From: DASUPK01 sp963728875
GTDB lineage: Bacteria; Actinomycetota; Thermoleophilia; Solirubrobacterales; 70-9
Assembly (NCBI GenBank): GCA_963728875.1
Contig: CAVSLJ010000001.1
Coordinates: 992,001 to 1,056,000, forward strand
Length of the DNA: 64,000 nucleotides
Reading direction: 5' to 3'
Shown here piece after piece: positions 12,335 through 21,281 of this stretch (the stretch's first letter is position 1; each line of letters opens with the position of its first letter). Below the pieces are notes generated by a model, which was not told the origin of the DNA, ran no database searches, and saw nothing but the letters and a program-made list of their open reading frames with translations. Made by a program: the position numbers and the translations under genes.

Positions 12335-13141
12335 TCATTTGGACCCGGCGGGTAGCGGCCCTGCCTGATTCCTGTTGGTCCGGTACCACGGGCACATCCG
12401 GCGCAGGCCGCATTCCCGGCAGCGCGGTTTCGGACGGCAGATCGCCCGTCCGTGGTGGATCAGGTTGATGTGGAGCTCGTAGGCGTCCTCCGGCGGCGTG
12501 ATGGCGAGCATCTCGTCGTGGGCCTCCTCGAACGGGGCGCCCAAACGGAACAACCCGAGCCGGCCTCCGACCCGGTGAACGTGTGTGTCGACGGGGATCT
12601 CGGGACGGCCGAACGCGAAGATCATCACGCAGGCCGCGGTCTTGCGGCCCACGCCCGGCAGGTCGTCGAGGTAGGAGAGCGCTTCCTCGCGAGGCGCTTC
12701 GGCGAGCCAGTCGAGATCGGGATGGTCGCCGAGTCGCCCGAGGATCTCCTGGATCCGCGGCGCCTTGGTCACGCTCAGCCCACCGGGCTTGATCGCCTCC
12801 TCGACCTCCTCGGTCGGCGCATCGCGGACCTCCTCCCAGGTCGGAAACCGCTCGCGCAGCCGGCCGTAGGCGACGTCGCGATTGCGGTCGTTGGTGTTCT
12901 GGGAAAGGACGGTGCGGACGAGCTCGGCGATCGGGTGTCCGTGCGGCTCGTTGATCGGCCGGCCGTACAGCTCGCGGAGCCGGTCGCGGATCGCGAGGAC
13001 GCGGCGCCTCGAGGGTCGCCGCCACTCGGGATCGCGCTTGGGGACCCTGGGCGGCTTGCCGGGTGGGAGCGTCGCTGTGCTCCCGTCGGCGAGCACGACT
13101 TTGCCGGGTAGCGGCACGGCCTCATTAAACGGGTTGCCCAC
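12335..13141 (-). CDS. nth: Endonuclease III family DNA glycosylase/AP lyase
   Basis: 268 aa, with about 45 extra N-terminal residues. Helix-hairpin-helix LPGVGRKTA carries the catalytic Lys and VDTHVHRV the catalytic Asp; the C-terminal iron-sulphur loop is present. It excises oxidised pyrimidines and nicks the resulting AP site in base excision repair. The cluster spacing read here is C-x5-C-x2-C-x5-C (ICRPKPRCRECGLRRMC), one residue shorter in the first loop than the E. coli C-x6-C pattern. The [4Fe-4S] cluster is still expected. Confidence 0.9.
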   Translation of the reverse strand: MGNPFNEAVPLPGKVVLADGSTATLPPGKPPRVPKRDPEWRRPSRRRVLAIRDRLRELYGRPINEPHGHPIAELVRTVLSQNTNDRNRDVAYGRLRERFPTWEEVRDAPTEEVEEAIKPGGLSVTKAPRIQEILGRLGDHPDLDWLAEAPREEALSYLDDLPGVGRKTAACVMIFAFGRPEIPVDTHVHRVGGRLGLFRLGAPFEEAHDEMLAITPPEDAYELHINLIHHGRAICRPKPRCRECGLRRMCPWYRTNRNQAGPLPAGSK

Positions 13142-13192
13142 ATCGAACGGGTTGCTCCTTGCGGAGCACCCTCGCGTTACACCCTCTCACTA

Positions 13193-14050
13193 GTGTCCGC
13201 CCCCACCGTGGCCCAGATCGAGACCGGCACCGTGATGGTCGACGGCGTCTCGACCTTCTTCCGGAGGGTCGATGGCGACGGGCCGCCGGCCGTGTTCCTG
13301 CATGGCGTTCCGACCCACTCGGAGGACTGGCAGCCGTTCCTCGAACGGATCACGAGGCCTGCGCTTGCCTTCGACCTTCCCGGCTTCGGGCGCTCGGCGC
13401 GCCCCTCGCCGGCCGAGTTCGACTACTCGATGGATGGGCTGGCGAAGTTCACCACCCGCTTCCTGCAGCGAATGGCGGTCGAGGACCATTCGCTGGTCGT
13501 GCACGACTGGGGGTCTGTGGCGCTGATCGGAGCACAGGAGGAGCCGGAGAGGATCAGGCGCCTGGTGATCGTGAACGGGGTAGTCCTGTTGCCGGGCTAT
13601 CGCTGGCACCGGACCGCCCGGGTGTGGCGCACGCGGGGGCTTGGGGAACTCTCGACCCGGATCCGATCACGCCGGCTCCTCGACTACGGCCTCCGCGAGT
13701 CGCGCGGCGATTGGAGCCGGCATGACCCCGCCTTCGTCGACATGATCTTCGACCACCTCGACAGGGGCACGTTCGAGGCGATCCTGAGGCTCTACCGCTC
13801 CGCCCCGCCCGACCGGTTGGCCGCCGCGGGTGAGCGCCTGGGCGGGATCAGGGCGCCCGCACTGATCGTCTGGGGAGGCCGAGACCGTTACCTCCCCGCC
13901 CGGTTCGGGCCCGAATATGCGGCTCGCCTGCCCAATTCGGAGCTGCTCGAGCTCCCCGACGCCGGTCACTGGCCCTGGATCGACGCCCCCGAGGTCGTGG
14001 ACCGCGTGATCCGTTTCCTCCAAACCGACGAAGAGTTCCGCAATTCCTGA
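13193..14050 (+). CDS. Alpha/beta hydrolase, haloalkane dehalogenase/epoxide hydrolase type
   Basis: 285 aa from GTG 13193. Oxyanion loop HGVPTHSEDW (about residue 38), nucleophile elbow VHDWGSVA with Asp rather than Ser as nucleophile (about 102), acid in WGGRDRYLP and catalytic His in DAGHWPW. An Asp nucleophile within HDWG is characteristic of haloalkane dehalogenases and epoxide hydrolases, so ester hydrolysis is less likely. The 56-nt gap to the next gene leaves its link to the inositol-lipid run open. Confidence 0.8.
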   Translation: MSAPTVAQIETGTVMVDGVSTFFRRVDGDGPPAVFLHGVPTHSEDWQPFLERITRPALAFDLPGFGRSARPSPAEFDYSMDGLAKFTTRFLQRMAVEDHSLVVHDWGSVALIGAQEEPERIRRLVIVNGVVLLPGYRWHRTARVWRTRGLGELSTRIRSRRLLDYGLRESRGDWSRHDPAFVDMIFDHLDRGTFEAILRLYRSAPPDRLAAAGERLGGIRAPALIVWGGRDRYLPARFGPEYAARLPNSELLELPDAGHWPWIDAPEVVDRVIRFLQTDEEFRNS

Positions 14051-14106
14051 CGAAGGTGTTATCCCCTAGTAACCAGACGCCGCCTGGTGACTAGAATCTT
14101 CCGGTC

Positions 14107-14871
14107 ATGCGCGCCCTGATCGACAAAATCGGCAATTGGCTACCGCACGGGTATGGGGACGCGGCGCGGCAGCTCAGCCTGTTCGTGGTCGCGGAGCTCT
14201 GCTACGAGGCCGTGCGCGGAGTCGCGGACGGACAGCGTGCGACGGCCATCGTCAACGGCCAGAACGTGATCGATTTCGAGAAGGGCACCCACACCTTCTT
14301 CGAGCCTCACCTCCAGTCGGTGTTCATCGATCACCGCTGGATCATCGACTTCGCCAACTTCATGTACATGAACAGCCACTTCGTGGTGACCACGGCGTTC
14401 CTGGTCTGGCTGTACCTGTTCAGGAACCAGAATTTTTACTTCGTGCGGAACATGTTCATGGTTGCTATGGGACTGGCGGTCGTGGGCTATGCGCTGCTGC
14501 CGACCGCGCCCCCGCGGCTCTACCCGAGCGAGCACCTCATCGACACGATCACCTCCTACGCCCAGGTCAACCACGACTCCGGCCTCGTGAAGCTCTTCAT
14601 CAACCCCTACGCGGCGATCCCCAGCATGCACGTCGCGTTCTCCACGATGATCGGAGTGAGCGGAGTGCTGATCTCGAGGCACACGATCACCAAGGTCCTC
14701 TGGGCCGCCTACCCCTTCCTGGTCTTCTGGGTGGTGGTCGTGACGGCCAACCACTTCTGGGTTGACGGAGCGTTCGGCCTGCTGGTCGCCTCCCTGTCAG
14801 CCGTCACCGCTGCGCAGATCCTGGCCCGCGTCCGGCCGGCCGTCTGGTCCTGGCGGCCAGCGACGGCTTGA
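14107..14871 (+). CDS. PAP2-superfamily (Aur1/IPC-synthase-like) membrane phosphotransferase
   Basis: 254 aa with about six transmembrane helices. The catalytic elements are PTAPPRLYP (motif 1 region), PSMHVAF (variant of PSGH) and TANHFWVDG (H-x3-D). This variant set is that of the PAP2_3 group, which includes fungal inositol-phosphorylceramide synthase Aur1 and bacterial lipid phosphatases or phosphotransferases. The active site faces outward. With PI-phosphate and inositol-phosphate synthase genes downstream, transfer or removal of an (inositol-)phosphate headgroup is a reasonable inference. Confidence 0.82.
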   Translation: MRALIDKIGNWLPHGYGDAARQLSLFVVAELCYEAVRGVADGQRATAIVNGQNVIDFEKGTHTFFEPHLQSVFIDHRWIIDFANFMYMNSHFVVTTAFLVWLYLFRNQNFYFVRNMFMVAMGLAVVGYALLPTAPPRLYPSEHLIDTITSYAQVNHDSGLVKLFINPYAAIPSMHVAFSTMIGVSGVLISRHTITKVLWAAYPFLVFWVVVVTANHFWVDGAFGLLVASLSAVTAAQILARVRPAVWSWRPATA

Positions 14872-16511
14872 GCGCGCGAGAGGCGCTCCGCCGCTACGGC
14901 GAGCCGGGGTTGGTCGCGGCTGCCCTGGGCGCCGCCTATCTGATCATCCAGCCGGACAGCGCGGACCATGCCGCACAGGTGTTTCGCTCGGGCCTGTTCG
15001 AACACGAGGGCATCGTCACCTGGGACAACTTCTGGTTCGGCGGCCACCACCTTCCCGGCTACGGGGTTCTCCTGCCGATCCTGAGCTCGTTCATCGGACC
15101 ACGGCTGGTGGGCGTGCTGGCGACGATCGCCGCCGCCCTGCTGTTCTCCGCGATCGCCTATGGCCGGTTCGGCGAACGGGCGCGGCTCGGCGTGGTCTGG
15201 TTCGCCACCGCGACGGCGATCAGCCTGTTCACCGGCCGGCTCACCTTCGCGCTGGGCGTCGCCGTCGCGCTCTGCGCCGTGCTCGCGGCGCAGCGCGGCC
15301 ATCGCATCCTGGCGATCGCGTTCGCGGCCCTGACGCCCTTCGCGAGCCCCGTCGCGGCGCTGTTCCTGGCCTGCGGCGTGATCGCCTATGCGATCGCGGA
15401 GCGCAGCCGAAGGGGGCTGGAGCTCGCGGTGGTCACGGTGGGGGTGGCGCTGCTGATCTCGGCCGCCTTCCCGGAGGGTGGCACCGAGCCATTCGACTTC
15501 TCCAGCTTCGAGCCGGCGATTCTGGTCGCAATCGCGGTCTTCGTCGCGCTGCCACCGGAGGAGCGCCTGCTCCGTTATGGAGTCGCCGTCTACGGCGCGG
15601 CGCTCGCCGGCGCGTTTCTGATTCAGAGCCCGATGGGTGGCAACGCGACGAGGATGGGGTCGTTGCTGCTCGGCCCGATTCTGGCTTTCGGCCTCTGGCG
15701 GCGCCAGCGCTTCGCGCTGATCCTGCTGGTGCCGGTCCTGGTCTACTGGCAGTGGTCGCCGGTGGTCAGGGACCTCGAGGAGGTGAACGCGCAACCCTCG
15801 GTCAGCGCGGGCTACTACGCGCCGCTCATCGACTTCCTCCGCGGTCAGCCTCATCGCGACTCGCAGCGCGTCGAGGTGCTCCCCGAGGCACATCACTGGG
15901 AGTCCGCCTACGTGCCCCAGGGGATCTACATCGCCCGCGGCTGGGAGCGCCAGCTCGACCGCAAGCTCAACCCACTCTTCTACCAATCGGCCCCGATCAC
16001 CGGGTCCGAGTTCCGGAGCTGGCTCGATGACCTGGGTGTCGGCTACGTCGCCGTACCGCGTGCCCCCCTTGACTACGCCGCCCAGGGCGAGAAGCGCATG
16101 CTCAAGAAGGGTCCGCCCAGATACCTGAGGAAGGTGTTCCACAGCAAGAACTGGACGGTCTACGCGGTCCAGGACCCCTCTCCGCTCGCAATCGGCGGAG
16201 AGATGGTCAAGCTCACGCCGCAGGGCTTCGTGATTGATGCGAGCGCGCAGGGCACGGTGCTCGTTCGGGTTCACTGGACGCCCTACTGGTCGATCGAGCA
16301 GGGGACCGGCTGCGTCGAGCAGGGCCCGGGCGGCTACACGATGCTCGACATCACGACCCCCGGGCGCTTCCGGGTCGGCATCGACTTCTCGCCGGTGCGC
16401 GCGGTCAGCTCAGGGCCTCGCTGCCACCAGGAGCCGGTGATCCAGTACGGGACCGCCCAGTCCTCTGCCGGTCGCGCGGCGCGGATCGCCCGCATGGGCG
16501 GCAACCCATGA
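14868..16511 (+). CDS. Polytopic membrane protein, GT-C glycosyltransferase-like
   Basis: 547 aa. It starts at TTG 14868, whose bases overlap the preceding TGA (TTGA), so translation is probably coupled. The N-terminal loop contains PDSADHAAQVF and WDNFWFGGHHLPGYG, reminiscent of the acidic first extracytoplasmic loop of GT-C enzymes, followed by about nine helices to residue 290 and a soluble C-terminal half. GT-C enzymes use polyprenyl-phosphate sugars outside the membrane. Lying between two PAP2 genes and overlapping both suggests it acts on the same lipid. Glycosyltransfer is inferred, not shown. Confidence 0.65.
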   Translation: MSAREALRRYGEPGLVAAALGAAYLIIQPDSADHAAQVFRSGLFEHEGIVTWDNFWFGGHHLPGYGVLLPILSSFIGPRLVGVLATIAAALLFSAIAYGRFGERARLGVVWFATATAISLFTGRLTFALGVAVALCAVLAAQRGHRILAIAFAALTPFASPVAALFLACGVIAYAIAERSRRGLELAVVTVGVALLISAAFPEGGTEPFDFSSFEPAILVAIAVFVALPPEERLLRYGVAVYGAALAGAFLIQSPMGGNATRMGSLLLGPILAFGLWRRQRFALILLVPVLVYWQWSPVVRDLEEVNAQPSVSAGYYAPLIDFLRGQPHRDSQRVEVLPEAHHWESAYVPQGIYIARGWERQLDRKLNPLFYQSAPITGSEFRSWLDDLGVGYVAVPRAPLDYAAQGEKRMLKKGPPRYLRKVFHSKNWTVYAVQDPSPLAIGGEMVKLTPQGFVIDASAQGTVLVRVHWTPYWSIEQGTGCVEQGPGGYTMLDITTPGRFRVGIDFSPVRAVSSGPRCHQEPVIQYGTAQSSAGRAARIARMGGNP

Positions 16512-17305
16512 GCGCAACCTTCCGCCGATTCCTCCCCCGGGGCCCGCTCGACCTCCTGCTGCAGTTCGTCCTGCTCGCCGCCGCCTACTGGGCCTGGCGC
16601 CACGCTCGCGGCGCCGTCGACGCCAGCATGGGGCTCTCCTTCTCGCACGCGCGCGACCTGGTCAGCGCCGAGCGCTCCGTCGGGCTGTTGATCGAACCGA
16701 GCGTCCAGCACTGGGCGGTCAGCGCCGGGTGGCCGGCCGAGGTCGCCCGCTGGGGCTACGCGAATCTTCACTTCAAGGGCAGCTGCCTGATGCTGGCGAT
16801 CCTCTACTTCCGCTACCGGGGGAGCTTCGGCTTCGTCCGCAACGCGGTCTTCGCCGCCATGGCGATCTCGGTGATCGGCTACGCGCTCTTCCCGACCGCT
16901 CCGCCCCGGTTCCTCCCCGAGCTGGGGCTCGATCCGTCCAGCACGGTCACGGGCAACAGCCCCCTCCTCTCGCATCCGGGTGACGCCCTCTTCAATCCAT
17001 TTGCCGCCGTCCCGTCGATGCACGTCGGCCTCTCGCTGATCCTGGCGTGGTCGCTGGCCATGCTCGTCCGGACCCCGGTGCTGCGTGGTCTGCTCTTCGC
17101 CTATCCACTGCTGATGACCTTCGTCGTCGTGGCCAGCGGCAACCACTTCTGGCTCGACGCGGTCCTCGGCCTGCTGACCGCCGCCCTCGCGGCCGGCGTG
17201 GCGCTGTTGCTCGCGCGGCTCAACCCGGATTGGTCCTTCCGCCCGCAGCAGCGGCGTGCGACGGCGGGAGAGCTGGAGCCCCAGCCCGAAGCCGCGCCAG
17301 CGTAG
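16508..17305 (+). CDS. Second PAP2-superfamily (Aur1-like) membrane phosphotransferase
   Basis: 265 aa, ATG overlapping the previous stop (ATGA). It is paralogous to the gene at 14107: PTAPPRFLP, PSMHVGLS and SGNHFWLDAVLG are in the same order, so both His and the Asp are kept. About six helices plus a Pro/Glu-rich C-terminal tail. Having two divergent copies in one operon suggests two different steps, for example a phosphatase and a headgroup transferase, rather than redundancy. Confidence 0.82.
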   Translation: MSATFRRFLPRGPLDLLLQFVLLAAAYWAWRHARGAVDASMGLSFSHARDLVSAERSVGLLIEPSVQHWAVSAGWPAEVARWGYANLHFKGSCLMLAILYFRYRGSFGFVRNAVFAAMAISVIGYALFPTAPPRFLPELGLDPSSTVTGNSPLLSHPGDALFNPFAAVPSMHVGLSLILAWSLAMLVRTPVLRGLLFAYPLLMTFVVVASGNHFWLDAVLGLLTAALAAGVALLLARLNPDWSFRPQQRRATAGELEPQPEAAPA

Positions 17306-17320
17306 GCTGTTGCATCCCGG

Positions 17321-18022
17321 ATGAGCGTCGAGCAACAGGACCGGCCCGGAAACGGGTCGCCGGCCGCTGGGACGCGTCCCACGACAGCTGCGGAGCTCTC
17401 GGCGGCCGTCCGCGACCGCCTGATCGAGTCCCGGCTCACCCCGAACGCGATCTCGATGGTCGGCCTGGTCGGCAACCTGGCGGCGGCGGTCCTGATCTGG
17501 CAGGGCCTCTACTTCCTGGGCGGCGTCGCCTTCATCATCGGATCGGTCATGGACACGCTCGACGGGCGCTACGCGCGGGTGTCGGGCAAGGGGACGCTCT
17601 TCGGGGCCTTCCTCGACTCCACCCTCGACAGGGCCGAGGAGGGCATCGTGCTGACCGCGGTCGCGTACCGGTTCGCACTCACCGGCGACGAGTTCGCCGC
17701 CGCGATGTGCGTGGTGGTGGTCCTGGGCTCCCTGATGGTGAGCTACACCCGGGCGCGGGCCGAGGCGCTCGGCGTCGAGTGCAAGGTGGGCTTGGCCACA
17801 CGTCCCGTGCGAGTGGTCATACTCTCCATCGGCCTCGTCTTCGCGAAGGGCGCCGGAGTATTCGATGCAGATCTTCTGGCCCCGGCGATCTACGCTATGG
17901 CGGCGCTGACGGCTTTCACCGTGGTACAGCGCGTCTGGCATGTGAGGAACGCGCTCAAAGCGGTTGGCGCGGATGGGCAACAGGCGCCCACAGCTCCCGC
18001 GGTTCCAGCCGACGACGTGTAA
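17321..18022 (+). CDS. CDP-alcohol phosphatidyltransferase, probable phosphatidylinositol-phosphate synthase
   Basis: 233 aa. The CDP-OH-P motif is complete: DTLDGRYAR, then GAFLDSTLDR, with all metal-binding Asp residues. Enzymes of this family swap CMP on a CDP-lipid for an alcohol headgroup at the membrane surface. The next gene makes inositol phosphate, so inositol-1-phosphate is the most likely acceptor, giving PI-phosphate as in mycobacteria; glycerol-phosphate cannot be excluded from sequence alone. The Pro/Ala C-terminal tail is not conserved in the family. Confidence 0.85.
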   Translation: MSVEQQDRPGNGSPAAGTRPTTAAELSAAVRDRLIESRLTPNAISMVGLVGNLAAAVLIWQGLYFLGGVAFIIGSVMDTLDGRYARVSGKGTLFGAFLDSTLDRAEEGIVLTAVAYRFALTGDEFAAAMCVVVVLGSLMVSYTRARAEALGVECKVGLATRPVRVVILSIGLVFAKGAGVFDADLLAPAIYAMAALTAFTVVQRVWHVRNALKAVGADGQQAPTAPAVPADDV

Positions 18023-18084
18023 CCACCCCTGAGCGCAAGTGTCGTTTGTGGGCTGACTTTCTTATCTAGGAGGATTTTCCAAAG

Positions 18085-19281
18085 ATGAGCACTGTGAATG
18101 GAAGAGCGAATGGCGCCCGGCGCAACGGCGCTCGCGACGACAAGGTTCGCGTCGCGATAGTCGGTGTCGGCAACTGCGCGAGCTCTTTCGTGCAGGGCGT
18201 CCAGTACTACAAGGATGCTGACCCGGCGGAGCGCGTACCGGGCCTGATGCACGTGGACCTCGGCGGCTACCACGTGCGCGACATCGAATTCACCGCCGCC
18301 TTCGACATCGACGCGGACAAGGTCGGCAAGGACCTGTCCGAGGCGATCTGGTCGGGTCAGAACAACACGTACAAGTTCTCCGACGTGCCGAACCTCGGGG
18401 TCAAGGTCCATCGCGGCATGACCCACGACGGCCTCGGCAAGTACCTGAAGGAGAAGATCACCAAGGCCCCGGGCCAGACCGCGGACATCGTCGGGATCCT
18501 GCAGGACACCCAGACGGACATGCTGGTCTGCTACCTGCCGGTCGGCTCCGAGCAGGCGACCAAGTGGTACGTCGAGCAGGCCCTGGCGGCCGGCGTCGGC
18601 TTCGTCAACTGCCTGCCGGTCTTCATCGCCCGCGAGGACTACTGGGACAAGCGCTTCGAGGAGGCGGGACTGCCGATCATCGGCGACGACATCAAGTCTC
18701 AGGTCGGCGCGACGATCGTCCACCGGCAGCTGGCGAGGCTGTTCGCCGATCGCGGCGTGAGCATGGAGCGCACCAGCCAGCTCAACGTCGGAGGCAACAT
18801 GGACTTCTACAACATGCTCGAGCGCGAGCGGCTGGAGTCCAAGAAGATCTCGAAGACCAACGCCGTCACCTCGATCATGGACCACGAGCTGCCGCCCGAG
18901 GACGTCCACGTCGGTCCCTCGGACTACGTGCCGTGGCTGACCGACCGGAAGTGGGCGCACATCCGGGTCGAGGGCAAGGCGTTCGGAGACGTGCCCCTCA
19001 ACGTCGAGCTCAAGCTCGAGGTCTGGGACTCGCCGAACTCCGCCGGCATCGTCATCGACGCCACCAGGATCGTGAAGCTGGCTCTCAACCACGGCATCTC
19101 CGGCCAGCTGGACGGTCCCTCGAGCTACCTGATGAAGTCGCCGCACACGCAGCGACCGGATTCGGAGGCTCGCGAGAGGACCGAGGAGTTCATCGCCAAG
19201 TACGCGCGTGAGCGCGGCCTTCCAGCCGGTAAGGAAAAGAAGGCGAAGAGGGGCAAGAAGGCCAAGGCGAAGGCCAAGTGA
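18085..19281 (+). CDS. ino1: Inositol-3-phosphate synthase
   Basis: 398 aa. The N-terminal Rossmann motif VGVGNCASS binds NAD; the central NVGGNMDFYNM and DDIKSQVGATI blocks and the PSDYVPWL segment are typical of the short actinobacterial/archaeal type. It converts glucose-6-phosphate to 1L-myo-inositol-1-phosphate, precursor of inositol lipids and mycothiol. AGGAGG lies about 12 nt before the ATG. The Lys/Ala/Arg tail (KAKRGKKAKAKAK) is unusual for the family. A strong terminator follows, so this probably ends the first transcription unit of the locus. Confidence 0.95.
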   Translation: MSTVNGRANGARRNGARDDKVRVAIVGVGNCASSFVQGVQYYKDADPAERVPGLMHVDLGGYHVRDIEFTAAFDIDADKVGKDLSEAIWSGQNNTYKFSDVPNLGVKVHRGMTHDGLGKYLKEKITKAPGQTADIVGILQDTQTDMLVCYLPVGSEQATKWYVEQALAAGVGFVNCLPVFIAREDYWDKRFEEAGLPIIGDDIKSQVGATIVHRQLARLFADRGVSMERTSQLNVGGNMDFYNMLERERLESKKISKTNAVTSIMDHELPPEDVHVGPSDYVPWLTDRKWAHIRVEGKAFGDVPLNVELKLEVWDSPNSAGIVIDATRIVKLALNHGISGQLDGPSSYLMKSPHTQRPDSEARERTEEFIAKYARERGLPAGKEKKAKRGKKAKAKAK

Positions 19282-19304
19282 CGAAGCTCCGATAGACGCT
19301 TGAA

Positions 19305-19330
19305 GAAACGGGCCCCTCGGGGCCCGTTTC
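19305..19330 (+). terminator. Strong rho-independent-type terminator after ino1
   Basis: GAAACGGGCCCC-TC-GGGGCCCGTTTC is a perfect 12-bp inverted repeat (effective loop CTCG) 24 nt after the ino1 stop. The descending arm ends in GTTTCTCGTATCT, a short T-rich stretch. Confidence 0.85.
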
Positions 19331-19349
19331 TCGTATCTATGCTGCGGCG

Positions 19350-21281
19350 GTGGGCGCCGACCCCCTTTCGATTGCGCAGGTGAGCCCCCATCCATGGGGC
19401 TCGCGGCACGAGATCAATGAATTCGTCCGGCGGACCTCGGAGGAGCTCGCCGAACGTGGGCATCGGGTCCTGATCGTCGCCCCATCCGATTCGCGGGCGG
19501 CGATCCGAGAGAGCAGGCGGCTGATCCGCGAGACCGGAGACAACCCGCGCGCCCTCCTTACGGGCGAGAACCCGAGAGTGCTCGCCGTCGGCCAGAGCAT
19601 CCCCCTGCCCAGCGGGCCTCGGCGCAGGCCGGCGCCGCTTCCGCTCGACATCAGCGGCGCGCTCGAGCGCCTGCTCGGAGCCGTGCCCCTCGACCTCCTG
19701 CACGTTCACGAGCCCTTCGCTCCCAGTACCGGCTCAGCCGCGCTGCGCCACTCGCAGTCGCTCAACGTGGCCACCTTCCACGAGCCCGTCGAGCGTGTCC
19801 TCTCCACGCAGGTGGCGCGGATGCTGGTCGAGGTCTTCTTCGGTCGGATCGACGAGCGCACCGCCAGCAATGAGGCAACCGGGGAGCTGCTCCAGCGCTT
19901 CTTCCCCGGCAACTACCAGCTGATCAGGCCCGGTGCCGACAAGGCCGAGCCGGCTCTCGAGCCGGCGCCCGCGGGGCGGGTCCGGATCGTGCACTGCGCC
20001 GAGGAGGAGCGCGGGGCGCTTCGGCTGCTCCTGCGGGCCCTGCGAAAGCTACCGGACGATCTCGACTGGGAGGGCGTGATCTGGTTCGACGGGCCCACGG
20101 ACCCGCTCGCCCGTGTCAGCAGGCGGCTGCGGGAGAGGCTCAGGGTCGTTCGGCCGCGCAACGGCGAGCCGGCCGAGTTCCTGGCGGGCGCGGACATCGT
20201 CAGCCTTGCATCGGGTGGGGTGCGGGCCGCACCCGGTCTGATCCGCAAGGCGTTCGCGGCGGGGGCGGTGCCGATCGTCTCGGACCTGGAGCTCTATCGC
20301 GAGCTGGTCGGCGAGGGCGAGCGCGGGCTGCTGTTCCCGCTCGGGGACGTCCTCACGCTTGCGGCGCAGCTCGAGCGACTCTGCCGCGACGGCTCCCTTC
20401 GAGATCAGCTGCGTGCGGCGGCCCACGATTCCGGGGAAGCGAGGCCTTGGGCCGAGGTGACCGACGACATGGAGGCCGTCTACCGGCGACTTGCGGAGCG
20501 CCGCCACGATCCGGAGGGCAACCCCGAGATTCGCCGGCGCCTGCGGGACCGCGACTACGTCCACGTCGACCTGCACATGCACACCGACCACTCTCCGGAT
20601 TGCGCCACGCCGGCCGCGCTGCTGCTCGAGACCGCCAAGGAGCGGGGGCTCGGCGCAATCGCCATCACCGACCACAACGAGATCTCCGGCGCCCTCGAGG
20701 CACAGGAGATCGCGCGGCGGATGGGCGGGATCAAGGTGATCCTCGCGGAGGAGGTCAAGACCGCGCACGAGGGAGAGGTGATCGGCCTCTTCCTCAGCGA
20801 GAGGATCGAGCGGGGCATGTCGATGGCCGAGACGATCGCCGAGATCCGCCGTCAGGGGGGCCTCGTCTACGTCCCGCATCCGTTTGACCGCCTCCACTCC
20901 GTGCCCGACTACGAGCACCTGCTCGAGATCGTCGACCAGATCGACATCCTCGAGGTCTTCAACCCGCGCGTGGCGCTTTCCGCCTTCAACGAGGAGGCGG
21001 TGCGCTTCGCCCGCAAGTACTCGATCGTCCCCGGGGCCGGATCCGACAGCCATGTCGCGCAGGGCCTCGGCAGCGTGAAGATCCGCCTGCGGGACTTCGA
21101 CGGGCCGCAGGAGTTCCTCGAGTCGATGCGGGAGGCGGACATCGTCCGCAAGCACAAGAACCTGGTCTACGTCCAGGCGCTCAAGTTCCTCCAGACCAGC
21201 GGCGGACGGGGAGGGCGATCGCTGGCGGAACGCGACGGGAGGAAGACGCGGGCCCGCCGTCGCAGCGCGAGCAAGAGTTGA
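19350..21281 (+). CDS. Fusion: GT-B (GT4-like) glycosyltransferase domain plus PHP phosphoesterase domain
   Basis: 643 aa. Residues 1-390 look like a GT4/GT-B glycosyltransferase (N-terminal IAQVSPHPWGSRHEINEFV; C-terminal AFAAGAVPIVSD). The usual E-x7-E donor-binding pair is not kept (GGVRAAPGLIRKAFAAG has Lys where the second Glu is expected), so catalysis is doubtful. Residues 405-615 are a complete PHP metal-dependent phosphoesterase (DLHMHTDHS, ITDHNE, AEEVK, PHPFDR, GSDSH). It follows ino1 after a terminator. It might join glycosylation and dephosphorylation of an inositol phosphate; this is an inference. Confidence 0.8.
   Translation: MGADPLSIAQVSPHPWGSRHEINEFVRRTSEELAERGHRVLIVAPSDSRAAIRESRRLIRETGDNPRALLTGENPRVLAVGQSIPLPSGPRRRPAPLPLDISGALERLLGAVPLDLLHVHEPFAPSTGSAALRHSQSLNVATFHEPVERVLSTQVARMLVEVFFGRIDERTASNEATGELLQRFFPGNYQLIRPGADKAEPALEPAPAGRVRIVHCAEEERGALRLLLRALRKLPDDLDWEGVIWFDGPTDPLARVSRRLRERLRVVRPRNGEPAEFLAGADIVSLASGGVRAAPGLIRKAFAAGAVPIVSDLELYRELVGEGERGLLFPLGDVLTLAAQLERLCRDGSLRDQLRAAAHDSGEARPWAEVTDDMEAVYRRLAERRHDPEGNPEIRRRLRDRDYVHVDLHMHTDHSPDCATPAALLLETAKERGLGAIAITDHNEISGALEAQEIARRMGGIKVILAEEVKTAHEGEVIGLFLSERIERGMSMAETIAEIRRQGGLVYVPHPFDRLHSVPDYEHLLEIVDQIDILEVFNPRVALSAFNEEAVRFARKYSIVPGAGSDSHVAQGLGSVKIRLRDFDGPQEFLESMREADIVRKHKNLVYVQALKFLQTSGGRGGRSLAERDGRKTRARRRSASKS

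Noticed and set aside
14709..17980. Long minus-strand frames opposite the inositol-lipid genes
   Set aside because: Arg/Asp/His-rich shadow frames without domains, while the plus-strand genes have motifs and coupled starts.
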